Positions 1-8,296 of a stretch of 10,208 nucleotides of DNA are shown here, one piece after another. The stretch spans positions 1 through 10,208 of the forward strand of contig CAAAJI010001209.1 in assembly GCA_900642245.1 (NCBI GenBank), written 5' to 3'. How positions within the stretch are numbered: position 1 is the first letter of the stretch; each line of letters opens with the position of its first letter. The notes beneath the pieces are model-generated. The model was not told the DNA's origin. It made no database searches and saw nothing but the letters and a program-made list of their open reading frames with translations. The translations under genes and the position numbers were made by a program. The DNA is from Fragilaria radians (lineage: Eukaryota; Bacillariophyta; Fragilariophyceae; Fragilariales; Fragilariaceae).

Positions 1-751
1 TAAATTGCAGTCTAAGATTCCAATAGTTGACTTAAGTCAGATGCGGGACGAATTCAAAACCTTCATGCTAGCCGGTCACGAAACTAGTGCTGCCATGATG
101 ACTTGGGCCCTCTATGAAATGATGGCAAGGCAATCGCTGGCAGACGAAGTTGCCAAGGAAAGTGGACTTGTATTCAATTTCGATACAGATTGGGCGACAA
201 GTGATGAGCTTCCATCATTAGAAAGCCTGTCGAATCTAGTTTTCGCAGAGAGTTGTCTTAAGGTATGTCACACTTAATCGAATCGTTTTGTATAATGTGT
301 CATGACTAATTATTGGAAAAAGGAATCTCTCCGAAAGTATTCCGTCGTACCACTGGTTATTCGAAGGGTGGTGAACGAGCTAGATTTGGGACAGTATCGA
401 ATTTCGCCAGGTTCAAGACTTGCGATTAACATACAAGCCGTACATCACAATCCTAAATACTGGCCAGATCCTATGACATTTGATCCTCATCGGTTCTTGA
501 ACCAAAAGCCTGCCCCTTATACGTTTCTACCTTTCTTAGAGGGTCCAAGGAACTGTCTGGGTCAACACTTAAGCTTGCTAGAAAGTAAGATGGTGTTGGC
601 TCTATTGACACAAAGATATCAGTTTCGAGCTACGAAGGAAATTAACACCGAGCTTGGATCCAAATCATCAGATCCAAGACATCAGTATATTGTGCCAGTG
701 ACACCAAAGGAAGATCTTTATGTATTTGTATCCAAACGAGAACCTGCCTGA
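1..751 (+). CDS. Cytochrome P450, C-terminal half (5' end outside window; two exons)
   Basis: Haem-thiolate monooxygenase; substrate not predictable. Exon 1 is open from the left edge (first whole codon at 2-4) to 262, and exon 2 runs 323-751 with stop TGA at 749-751. About 229 residues are visible, roughly half of a usual 450-550-residue P450. Landmarks in order: I-helix oxygen-binding motif AGHETS near 70-88; K-helix ExxR as ESLR (Glu codon 323-325, Arg codon 332-334); PERF-like FDPHRF near 480-495; haem loop FLEGPRNCLG fitting FxxGxRxCxG, with the thiolate Cys codon at 554-556. All landmarks are in frame only after removing the 60-nt intron, which carries an in-frame stop. The first in-frame TTG at position 5 is not the start, because the frame stays open upstream. 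The haem region recalls CYP4/CYP97-like P450s, but subfamily is not assigned. Membership of the superfamily is very secure; exon content upstream is unknown. Confidence 0.95.
263..322 (+). other. Spliceosomal intron in the P450 gene (phase 0, 60 nt)
   Basis: Donor GTATGT follows codon AAG at 260-262; acceptor is AAAAAG ending at 322. A branch-like GACTAAT lies about 15 nt before the acceptor. Reading through meets TAA in frame, whereas splicing joins ...ESCLK to ESLRKYS and restores the conserved K-helix. The junction is phase 0, one codon before the ExxR glutamate. Confidence 0.93.
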
Positions 752-764
752 ATTTTCCACCTAA

Positions 765-770
765 AATAAA
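765..770 (+). promoter_or_regulatory. Possible polyadenylation signal of the P450 gene
   Basis: A perfect AATAAA lies 14 nt after the P450 stop codon. The position is close for a polyadenylation signal, and such hexamers occur by chance in AT-rich DNA, so this is only suggestive. Confidence 0.35.
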
Positions 771-1623
771 GTGTTCCAACGGCATGTTCACCATTGATTT
801 GCTATATGTTTCAATTAAATTCAGTGAATTCGCCATTCCACTTTTAATCCGGATGTAATATAACTTTTTCTTGCTGGTAGAAACATGTCGCTTCAGGTTC
901 CGTTTCGTTAATAGATCAATTTGCCGATTCTTTAACAACTGCAATGCTTGAGTGTACATGGATTACTAGCTTCGATATGCCCGGAAGGAAAGATATTCAA
1001 ACCAATTGTTAGGTGCTGGCACTGTAGGCCTGCGTTGACTCTTCGGTGATTTCTTGCTTTGACACATGTAAGAAAGGCTAATTGAAAGTGGAGCATTATG
1101 ATAAAAAAACTGTGTGCTAAAGAATATGTTGGTGCGCCCGATGTCAAGTTAACCAGGAAGATCTATTTGGGGTTGAATTATGGATTGCTAATGTTGCTAA
1201 ACTTGTTGATATCACTCCCCTTTGGGGGTAGTTGAAGGATTCAAGAAAAAGAATCAGCATTTAGCATGCAGGTTTGTCAAAAGCAGTTGTGACATAACAA
1301 AAAGCGTATTTTAACCAAGGTAATGTGATCCTGACTCACTCCCAATAAGGACTTATTTCCCAGTAGTCTCTCAATGTCCTTTCCTATAAAAATATCATCA
1401 CTGAATCTTTTTCAAACATCGTACTGCACCTGTCCTAGCGGCTGAGCAGGGTTGCATCCTTTGATTTTCTAAGAATAGGTGATTGATGATGCAGTTCTAG
1501 CTAAGATAATGTATTTCATAAGTGAGTTGGACTTTTTCTGTATTAGGTCTATTGAGTACACCCGTTGTGAACTGAGTCGATATCGTCCCATCCAATTATC
1601 AAATACACTTGGGACTAGTTTAG
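771..1623. other. Spacer between convergent P450 and SPO11 genes
   Basis: No convincing gene is seen on either strand. It must hold the 3' untranslated ends of both convergent genes. A short GC hairpin (CCCC-TTT-GGGG at 1217-1227) and a 45-codon ORF at 1098-1235 (+), with a lysine-rich start and Leu-rich C-terminus, are the only structures noticed. Neither has independent support. Two minus-strand ORFs at 642-959 and 932-1147 have no recognisable domain and are treated as chance. Confidence 0.6.
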
Positions 1624-2819
1624 CTAAATAATCAAGCCTGCTTCCCCCAAGTCATGTCTACGTAATACATCTTCTAGCCAATCACAAATGTAATTCATTC
1701 CCATCCAATGCAGAGCTTCTAGTTCAACTTTGTAGTTAAGCTGTCGCATGATTTCAAGCTCTTGCAATCGACTCTTCAAACTTCCATGATTGTGAAAGTG
1801 ATGAGATTCAACACTGAGGGACCTTAAGCGTTTCCGGTCGAATTCAGTCATCTGCTGAAAGACGTCTATGGGAAGCCTTTTCTCTAGTTGAAGTTTTTGA
1901 ACTACACTTGGCTTCAATCCCAACCACATTATAGGCACACCATAACTATCATCTCGATCGAGAGATTTTTTCTTGCTTCCCTTTTGAAATGTAGACAATA
2001 CGCTGACACCGTAGGGGTTACAGTCGCAAATTCCATAAACTGGAAGTGCAAAGTATTGATGCAATCTTGAAACAAGTGCTCTAGTCGCCAAATCTGGAAA
2101 CCCTTTACCCGTTACCAAAATGCATGGAAAGCGATCGAAAATTCGGTCCTCAACAAGTCGATTATAGATTCCCTCTTTTTCTACAACGAGAATACACTTG
2201 GCGGAGCTCTGCATGCGAAACACTTGCGATGAGTAGAGCCATTCTCTTGTTATTGGAAGTCCTTGCATGGATGGCTGGGCTTGAGCATCTGTTACATTTC
2301 CGTCGCGAATAATTTTGAGCAAACCACAAAACCATCCTAAGGGTAAGATAATGAAATGCATGGGTTTATATACGGGAAAGATCATGCAAGGGCACGCATC
2401 GCAGCTTCTCATTTACCTTTTGGGCTTGCAGCTAGTCCTAAGGCCGTTCTTGAAACTTGAAGTATATCGGAAACTTCCCTTATGGTGTTGTCACTTTCCC
2501 GTTGACTGCGAAAATGAGTCACGAAAAAATAATATACTTCTCTTGTAGTTGCAGATCGGTTTTCTATGAGAAGATTGTGACAGTATGACATTACTAAAAG
2601 AATTGATGTAAAGGATCGACTCTGAGCTAGATTAAAGCGCTTCAAACAATTTCCCTCGAGTGATTGCACAGCAGGCATTTTGTCGTCGTGCATCATTTCC
2701 AGTGTTTTCTCAACCGCCTTTTCTATTCGCCGAATTATTTCTCCTGGAGAAACCTGATCCACAATTCTCTGATGATCAGAACTTGAAGAGCTGTCATCAT
2801 TGTTGTGTGATCCTCGCAT
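1624..2819 (-). CDS. SPO11: SPO11 / TopoVI A-subunit-like meiotic DNA double-strand-break protein
   Basis: SPO11 makes the programmed double-strand breaks that start meiotic recombination, by a tyrosine transesterification that leaves the protein on the 5' DNA end. Exon 1 is 2819-2417 and exon 2 is 2336-1624; spliced length is 371 residues, normal for eukaryotic SPO11 (about 350-400). The winged-helix part holds TTREVYYFF (residues 91-99) with the Tyr-Tyr pair at 96-97, the second being the expected catalytic one, followed by SDILQVSRTALGLAASPKG. The TOPRIM part has VVEKEG (metal-binding Glu about 187), TGKGFPDLATR (210-220), DCNPYG (239-244) and MWLGLKPS (271-278). The ATG at 2819 is the first after an in-frame TAG at 2834-2832. 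The N-terminus has a serine run (about 10-14). Oddity: the second acidic residue of DxD is Asn (DxN). Family is very secure; which paralogue (SPO11-1, -2 or -3) cannot be decided by eye. It is head-to-head with the ankyrin-repeat gene and tail-to-tail with the P450 gene. Confidence 0.95.
2337..2416 (-). other. Spliceosomal intron in SPO11 (phase 1, 80 nt)
   Basis: On the minus strand the donor GTAAAT follows ...CCCAAAAG at 2417, and the acceptor CCCTTAG ends at 2337. Unspliced reading stops at TGA just after the donor. Splicing joins a split Gly codon (G|GA) to give ASPKG-WFCGLL, matching the conserved KG-x-x-x-G junction between the winged-helix and TOPRIM parts of SPO11. The downstream frame also reads open through the intron from an ATG, but that stretch has no family similarity. 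Confidence 0.93.
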
Positions 2820-2950
2820 GATTCTATCTGACTAAATTGAAGAAAAAGTTGTGTGACCAGAAAATTTGTGCACAGCTTACGTTGAAGTGTGAATGAAAAG
2901 AAAATATAAAATGGTTTGGGATAAGGAATTATGACAATCGTGTGTTAGCA

Positions 2951-2985
2951 GTCATCGGCTGACGGCCAGATCGGTCTGATATCAG
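2951..2985. repeat. Cluster of two small palindromic sites in the divergent promoter
   Basis: GTCA-TCGGC-TGAC at 2951-2963 is an inverted repeat with a 5-nt spacer. CTGATATCAG at 2976-2985 is a perfect 10-bp palindrome. They lie within 35 bp near the middle of the spacer between the divergent starts, as dimeric transcription-factor sites often do. The TGAC half-sites are like those bound by bZIP-type factors, but a 5-nt spacing is not a classic bZIP element. Confidence 0.35.
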
Positions 2986-3178
2986 TTTTCCGGGGGTCAA
3001 AGGGTTAACACTGACATCGGAACATATTCAATCGTGTCATGGGGGAATGAAATATTCTGATTTTGTTGCAAGTCAACGCATGATGACTTTTTCCAAAAAA
3101 GTTTCAGTCATGTATACAGCGTACCTAACTTTTTTAATTGATGTCACGCGCATCCCACTATTGAAACATCTGAAGGAG

Positions 3179-3187
3179 ATGATTTGA
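3179..3187 (+). other. Two-codon upstream ORF (ATG ATT TGA) before the ankyrin-repeat gene
   Basis: ATG-ATT-TGA ends 10 nt before the ATG of the ankyrin-repeat gene. If included in the transcript, such a minimal uORF could lower initiation at the main start. Whether the leader includes it is unknown. Confidence 0.3.
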
Positions 3188-3197
3188 AAACAGTGAT

Positions 3198-4880
3198 ATG
3201 AATACTAACTTAACTAGATTATGTGAGAATTCTTCTTGGAGTTTAGTGGAAGAGAGATGCAGCACTTTTCCTTCAGAAGCTACACCATCCGAAGATGCCA
3301 TAAAGGGACATGGTTCTACGGCTTTGTCTCTAGCGATTCGGTTGGGAGCACCTTTGGTGACTATTCAATACATTGCGGATGCTGACCCATCACAAGTATT
3401 TGTAGTCCATAAAATGAGAGGTACTATTTTTCATGATGCATTGAGGCATAGCTCGGTAAAGATTCTCAAGTATTTGCTGAGCGCACTTCAGCAGCATGGA
3501 TCATCTGATCTGCTATCGAAAACTGACGACTTGAAACGAACTCCGCTTCACTATTTAGTGCTTTATGCCATGCGATCGCTCCCTTGTCCTGGAACATACT
3601 GGATAGTGTTTCGTGAGATGGTCTTAACTCACCCAGACTCCGTAAGCTGCATGGATTGCGATGGAAATACCCCTCTACTCCTTCTCTTGCTTAATCAGGA
3701 TGTATACAGACAAGATTCAATGAGTGAAGCTCATATATTTAGGATGGTACAATTGATGGTGACTGTTCGCCCTAATGTAGTTACATTATGCAGGAATGCT
3801 CCGTGTGAATGGGTGAGCCGAAATCAAGAGAATGGAACTATTGGGCATGGAGTAGCAACTCCATTAACTTACGCTATGCTTTACGGAAGATCTGAAGAAA
3901 CCATAGGAGTTCTTCTTGATGCCAGTAAAAAGGTAGGTTGTGATTCCTGCATGACCCTTGTTAGCGGCTATCGAGAAGTACCCCTGCACTTAGCAGTTAG
4001 TCTAAGGTCTTCGATATCGATATTGAAAAAAGTCTTAGATGAATCACCTCAAGCCGTCAATGTACTAGATGTTTATGACCTGACACCCCTTGATTGGCTT
4101 TGGATTAGGCATGTCTTGGATTGGTGCAGTCAAGCAAGTTCGCCGTTTCCTCCCGTGTCACCATCAACTCGGAGATACTTGGCTCAAAACTTTCTCGACC
4201 TGAATTCAATTGCCTCGAGAGAAGAGCCTACGCAAGCAGGCATTATTTTGCAAGAAACACTCTGGCAGAGAATGAGAATTCTTCTTCCCGCGTATGCATC
4301 AGTGATATATCAACAGCTTGGACTTCAAATACCTGAATACGAAATGGAAGTTTGGTCGATGACGCATGCTGCCTGCTTTGCCAAATGCCCACTAGTGATG
4401 GTAAGGTATGCGGTGAGAAGGGAGGGGCTGAGTATTTTAAGACATCGAGACTTAAGAATGAGAAGAATGCCACTGCATTATGCCTGCAGTCGACCACGAT
4501 ACAATCTAAAACTACCAGTGGGTGCCATGTCGGAATACATTCAAACGATCTCTGAGGCATCACCAATAACTGAAATTGTTGGATTATTTCCCGAAGCATC
4601 TCGCGTCTCTGATATCAATGGCCAGCTTCCTTTGCATATCGCAATCGATACGGCTCGATTGACTGGACTTTATGACTGGGATGTCTTCAAATTGCTTTTA
4701 AATCAATTTCCAGAGTCATTGGAAAGGCGTGATGGAAAGTCAAAATTGTTCCCTTTTATGCAAGCCGCAGTGGATAGTGAGCACTGCTTGGATATTATCT
4801 ATTTAGTTCTATTAGAAAATCCAGCAATATTGAACGACACCATTTGCTGTGGATCCTTCAGAACTGAAAAGAAGGAATAA
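3198..4880 (+). CDS. Ankyrin-repeat-like protein, 560 residues
   Basis: Intronless frame from ATG 3198 to TAA 4878-4880. Degenerate ankyrin units are spread along the protein: TALSLAIRLGAP (41-52), RTPLHYLV (114-121), GNTPLLLLLL (156-165), ATPLTYAMLYG (220-230), VPLHLAVSLR (261-270), LTPLDWLW (295-302), MPLHYACSRP (424-433) and LPLHIAID (477-484). They are often followed by a helix and a P-x-A/S step (SPQAVNVLD, FPEASRVSDINGQ, FPESLERRDG). This spacing, with long insertions between units, is typical of the large ankyrin-like families of diatoms. No signal peptide, membrane segment or attached enzymatic domain is seen; about 310-385 holds no clear repeat and may be a linker or diverged units. 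Ankyrin folds mediate protein binding; the partner and pathway are unknown. Its promoter faces SPO11, but that alone does not show a meiotic role. Confidence 0.9.
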   Translation: MNTNLTRLCENSSWSLVEERCSTFPSEATPSEDAIKGHGSTALSLAIRLGAPLVTIQYIADADPSQVFVVHKMRGTIFHDALRHSSVKILKYLLSALQQHGSSDLLSKTDDLKRTPLHYLVLYAMRSLPCPGTYWIVFREMVLTHPDSVSCMDCDGNTPLLLLLLNQDVYRQDSMSEAHIFRMVQLMVTVRPNVVTLCRNAPCEWVSRNQENGTIGHGVATPLTYAMLYGRSEETIGVLLDASKKVGCDSCMTLVSGYREVPLHLAVSLRSSISILKKVLDESPQAVNVLDVYDLTPLDWLWIRHVLDWCSQASSPFPPVSPSTRRYLAQNFLDLNSIASREEPTQAGIILQETLWQRMRILLPAYASVIYQQLGLQIPEYEMEVWSMTHAACFAKCPLVMVRYAVRREGLSILRHRDLRMRRMPLHYACSRPRYNLKLPVGAMSEYIQTISEASPITEIVGLFPEASRVSDINGQLPLHIAIDTARLTGLYDWDVFKLLLNQFPESLERRDGKSKLFPFMQAAVDSEHCLDIIYLVLLENPAILNDTICCGSFRTEKKE

Positions 4881-6597
4881 CAAAGAATTTAGTTTTAAGG
4901 TTATAAGTTTAGTATTCAGCGGAAGAACATGATTGTACTCTTTGGCCCGCTGTTCTTGCCACTTACATTGTGGGAGTAAATCATTAGATAAGAATGCTCA
5001 TATGCTAATCTCTGATGAGAAGATTATCAAAGGTGAGGTCTTCAAATCTAAATTCAAATCTTATAGCTGGAATCAGGATATAAAAAGTTCTGAAACTTGA
5101 CTGAACTTGCTATAGAATGCAGCATTCACTCTTTCCAATCATTAGCAACTATTTACTACTAAAAGAACTTTGGTCCACGTTATAAGAGCTACCTTGTACT
5201 TCACTTATACTGCCTGTGAAATAAATGTCTAAAACGTTAACGTCCTCTTTTCTGTAATGACGTGCACTGGTGGGATTTGCATATTTGAAGTGAATGTAGT
5301 TAAATATCATGTTCTTGTTTAGAACTATATTCTGATTCATGACGGGTTTTGTGAATTGCTTCATGAGGTGCAATGCTACCGAAATTCAACATTGTTTTTC
5401 ATTAGTTTTAGAACAGAAAGTAGTACATTTCACATAGCTCTTCTGCTAAATTCATGTACACTAGATCTCAATAAGATTTTTCATATACTCCAATGACTTA
5501 AATGATTGGGATATCCAACATTATGAGAATATTATGAATGATCTCAAAGGGAACAGACTAACTTCTATCTTAGGTATTTAAGTTGATCCCAATCCATTTC
5601 TACACTTGGTTCCATTGTTCTAATTAGACGAATCCTAAATTCAGTTAACATTTATAGCCTAATATTGTGTATATAACCCTTTGAGCACTCAAATAGTCAA
5701 ATTAAGTCAGTACTGGGAACGGAGACAATTTTCGTAACCTTCTTGCACTAAATTTTTTTTATGATATTTAGACCGAAATTGATACACGTGTTTTTAATTT
5801 CAAAAGCGGATTCCCTTCGAGCCAATTTCTAAAGAAACAAGCACTTACCAAACGGTATTACCAATATCAAGACAGCAAAGCGGTTTCTTTTCTAACTTTT
5901 CAACCAAGAAGAAAGATCTCTCAAGGATTAAAAATAGGTCAGAGAAAGTTGGATGTTTTCAAGTTGAATATCTTGACGAAATCGAACAGAAAATTAAGCT
6001 GTGTTGGTTGTATCAAATTGATGTTGTGTGTTGGTTTTATTATGCTGAGTTTTTTGCATGCTTTTGAGTATTTGCTTCGGATCTTGAATAATAGATATAT
6101 GTTTTACTTGTATTGAATTCTCAAGATATATTTTTTCTAGGTTCAATGATGGTTGGTCACTTTTCGATGCATTTTGATAAGCTGGATTTTAGAAGATGTT
6201 TTGAAGTCAGCCTTTACTTGTTGTTTGTTTGACTTTGATTAAATTCATGCATAATAGGTTAGGAGATGCTGTTTGACCATTTAATGAAAAACGATGGAAT
6301 AAAAAAAAGTATATGAAGACATACAAAGTCACCTACGTGATTTCATCGCAGGCCCACGGTTAGTCTTCTTCACATTCTTAACATGAAATTGAAACTGATC
6401 GTGTCCTTGGAAGTAGTAAACTAATTGAAAATTGTAGGAAATTAACCAGGATTGATACCTCAATTGTTTTGTAATCGAGCGAATATTTAGGTATGAATTT
6501 TTAGGAGCCAAAAAACGACTGACATACCGAAAATTCAACGTTTTGTTTTGTCAAGGTGGATAGAGTTGCCGACAAAACAACTCGTACCATCAATGTA
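4881..6597. other. AT-rich spacer between the ankyrin-repeat gene and the 7-TM gene
   Basis: About 1.7 kb without a gene I can support. It holds the 3' end of the ankyrin transcript and the promoter and leader of the 7-TM gene. The longest stop-free stretch I found is a 114-codon frame at 5772-6116 (+) with no early ATG and no recognised motif; a second frame overlaps it. A minus-strand 74-codon ORF at 5373-5149 and another at 6538-6329 also lack recognisable features. No tRNA, tandem repeat or transposon motif was recognised. Confidence 0.55.
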
Positions 6598-7629
6598 ATG
6601 GAAACTTACATTGATTCCAACAAGAATTCACTGTTGATGTCAAATATTGATGGGAATCAAAAGATTAGCGTATCTCAGAGTTTTCTCTTAATCTTGTATC
6701 TTTTAAGCACGGCTGCTTGTGGGATACAACTTTGGCAGGAGACACGAAAAGATCCTAGTTCGTTTGCTCAAGACGAAGAGCATGCAGGCCCAAATATTAG
6801 GGAAGGCAACGAAAGAAGTGCAGGAGATGCAACTCGTGCTTCAGTAAGTTTTTTAAGAGTATCGCATTATTTCGAATTTTGCATTGTTCTGATCCTTTTG
6901 AGACTACCGAAGTTTTTTTTTCACTTGTGTGTGGCGTTGACGTTACGATCAGTTTTGTTACCAATTGAAATCATGGAGACTTCCTCATTTTGGAAATTAA
7001 TTGCTGTCACTTTACCAGACATAACTTTTGCGTTGGCATGGACACTGATAGTTTCCTTTTTCGCCCAACTCGTGGCAACGGTTTCCGGATTCACTGTCTG
7101 CAGACTAAGATGGAGCGCTGTCGTGCTTATGGCAAGTTTCACATATATCATCTTGGTATTAGTTTGTCTATGGCGCAGTGACTTGGATATCCTACTTTAC
7201 GGGCTATTCTGCTTTTGGTATGGATCGCTGTTTTGCACCATTCTTTACGTCGGTCCTCGATTGGTATCTATCTTGCAGCCAAATCTGACAGTGAGATCTG
7301 GCCTGGCGATTCGACTTGTATTATGTACAATTATTTGTTTGCTCTCATTTTTCGCTAGATTGATTTTCCTGATTTTTCGGATGATTCGATGGTCTTATGT
7401 ATCTACTTTCTGGATCTCTTACGGTGCAATTGAACTGTTCCCTTCCATTGTTATTCTTGCAATGATGTACTCTACCCGTCCCCAAAAGGGATCTCTGTCA
7501 CAGAATTCCCTAGCTGAGTCCACTCAGAACACTTCTCGCCCAGAGAATATCTTAAAACGAGTTGAGAATGTTCCACTCATCAAGACAAACGTTACGTATG
7601 GTACTTCTGTAAATGATGTCCCAACATGA
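6598..7629 (+). CDS. Seven-transmembrane protein, THH1/TOM1/TOM3-like
   Basis: 343 residues, ATG 6598 to TGA 7627-7629. The frame is open upstream to a TGA at 6520-6522, but the only earlier start-like codon is GTG at 6556; the first ATG is chosen. Seven hydrophobic segments can be placed at about 28-46, 92-122, 134-160, 172-192, 198-222, 236-260 and 270-291. A polar loop of about 45 residues follows segment 1, and a Ser/Asn-rich tail of about 50 residues ends the protein. The order and spacing of motifs match the THH1/TOM1/TOM3 domain: a VTLPDITF step into segment 3 (plant members have a similar DIPSLAFF), a YVGPRL exit from segment 5, and IELFPSIVIL in segment 7 (similar to EILPSSLVL). Plant relatives are tonoplast/endomembrane proteins known as host factors for tobamovirus replication; their cellular role is unclear and GPCR-like folds have been proposed. 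The family call is by eye; the membrane topology is firmer. Confidence 0.8.
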   Translation: METYIDSNKNSLLMSNIDGNQKISVSQSFLLILYLLSTAACGIQLWQETRKDPSSFAQDEEHAGPNIREGNERSAGDATRASVSFLRVSHYFEFCIVLILLRLPKFFFHLCVALTLRSVLLPIEIMETSSFWKLIAVTLPDITFALAWTLIVSFFAQLVATVSGFTVCRLRWSAVVLMASFTYIILVLVCLWRSDLDILLYGLFCFWYGSLFCTILYVGPRLVSILQPNLTVRSGLAIRLVLCTIICLLSFFARLIFLIFRMIRWSYVSTFWISYGAIELFPSIVILAMMYSTRPQKGSLSQNSLAESTQNTSRPENILKRVENVPLIKTNVTYGTSVNDVPT

Positions 7630-7863
7630 CTTTTGTCCCAGCGCCTCACTTAATTAGATTTGTAATTTTGAACTTAACGTCAGTTCTTGTCCAGCACCTA
7701 ATTACTCTCATAAATGTAGTTTGAGTTGACTTTAGGAATTATCTTATCCTCTCTTTGCTATGGGAAAGAGTTAATTCACATCAAAGTATATACTTCGTCC
7801 TCAATATTCATCCTAGCAGTGCAATCGTTGTGACGGGTTAATCCAAAACCTGAATGCGCTATC

Positions 7864-7869
7864 AATAAA
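7864..7869 (+). promoter_or_regulatory. Possible polyadenylation signal downstream of the 7-TM gene
   Basis: AATAAA lies 235 nt after the 7-TM stop codon on the same strand. It may be the transcript end or a chance hexamer in AT-rich DNA. Confidence 0.25.
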
Positions 7870-8271
7870 AGAATTACCTCAAAAATTGTTAAAGTAGCAG
7901 CGATAAAAAGCAAAGGGAAACTATTAAAATGAGAGTATTCGTGATGCCATTTGGTGGAGTGGTGCAGTTCAAAAGATGACATTCATTAAGATTTTTGACT
8001 GGATCTCAAAGAAGTTACTGAAGGAGCCCAAAGCACAAGTCACAATAGACCCCAAAGCCATCAAATATAAATCGTGAAATGACTGCTTTAAAGTTGATGA
8101 GATAATGAACAAAACGTTGAAATCACTTGCTTCAAAATTACAAGCAATTTAAGCTGAAATGTGTGTAACTCATGTATTTGTGTTCATACAATCTGACACC
8201 AACAATACCAAAGGTAATGTACGAAACGGATACTTCAGAGTGAATTTCAAGTTTAGATTCACAGTCAGAAA

Positions 8272-8296
8272 TTGTTGAGCTTAATCAACTCAACAA
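8272..8296. repeat. Inverted repeat, 8-bp arms, 9-nt loop
   Basis: TTGTTGAG (8272-8279) and CTCAACAA (8289-8296) are perfect reverse complements around CTTAATCAA. It lies about 130 bp before the first Gag similarity, where an LTR or leader of the copia element might be. No function is known. Confidence 0.5.

Larger units (their letters stand above)
2820..3197. promoter_or_regulatory. Divergent promoter region of SPO11 (-) and the ankyrin-repeat gene (+)
   Basis: Only 378 bp separate the two start codons, so both promoters and 5' leaders must fit here unless they overlap the coding regions. Candidate elements: TATAAAA on the + strand at 2905-2911; an inverted GTCA-N5-TGAC at 2951-2963; a 10-bp palindrome at 2976-2985; several TGAC/GTCA half-sites (for example near 2951, 2960, 3012 and 3083). 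The function of each is inference; no transcription start is known. Confidence 0.6.

Noticed and set aside
5..7. TTG as start of the P450 exon
   Set aside because: The frame is open upstream to the window edge, and the I-helix region lies mid-protein in P450s; this is an internal Leu codon.
302..322. ATG at 302 as a separate gene start
   Set aside because: It lies inside the intron; ESLR and the haem motif continue the P450 in frame after splicing.
1217..1227. CCCC-TTT-GGGG hairpin as a terminator
   Set aside because: The stem is only 4 bp with no T-run, and intrinsic terminators are not expected in a eukaryotic nuclear gene.
2337..2412. ATG at 2412 (-) as start of a separate downstream protein
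   Set aside because: The first residues of that frame lie in the SPO11 intron and lack family similarity; splicing joins both halves into a normal-length SPO11.
5149..5373. 74-codon minus-strand ORF in the spacer
   Set aside because: No recognisable domain; its length is expected by chance in stop-poor patches.
6556..6597. GTG start giving a 357-residue 7-TM protein
   Set aside because: Nuclear eukaryotic genes rarely start at GTG; the in-frame ATG at 6598 leaves all seven membrane segments intact.
6844..6849. Perfect GTAAGT donor inside the 7-TM gene
   Set aside because: The frame stays open through it, and the following residues form the second membrane segment and match the family, so removing them would damage the protein.
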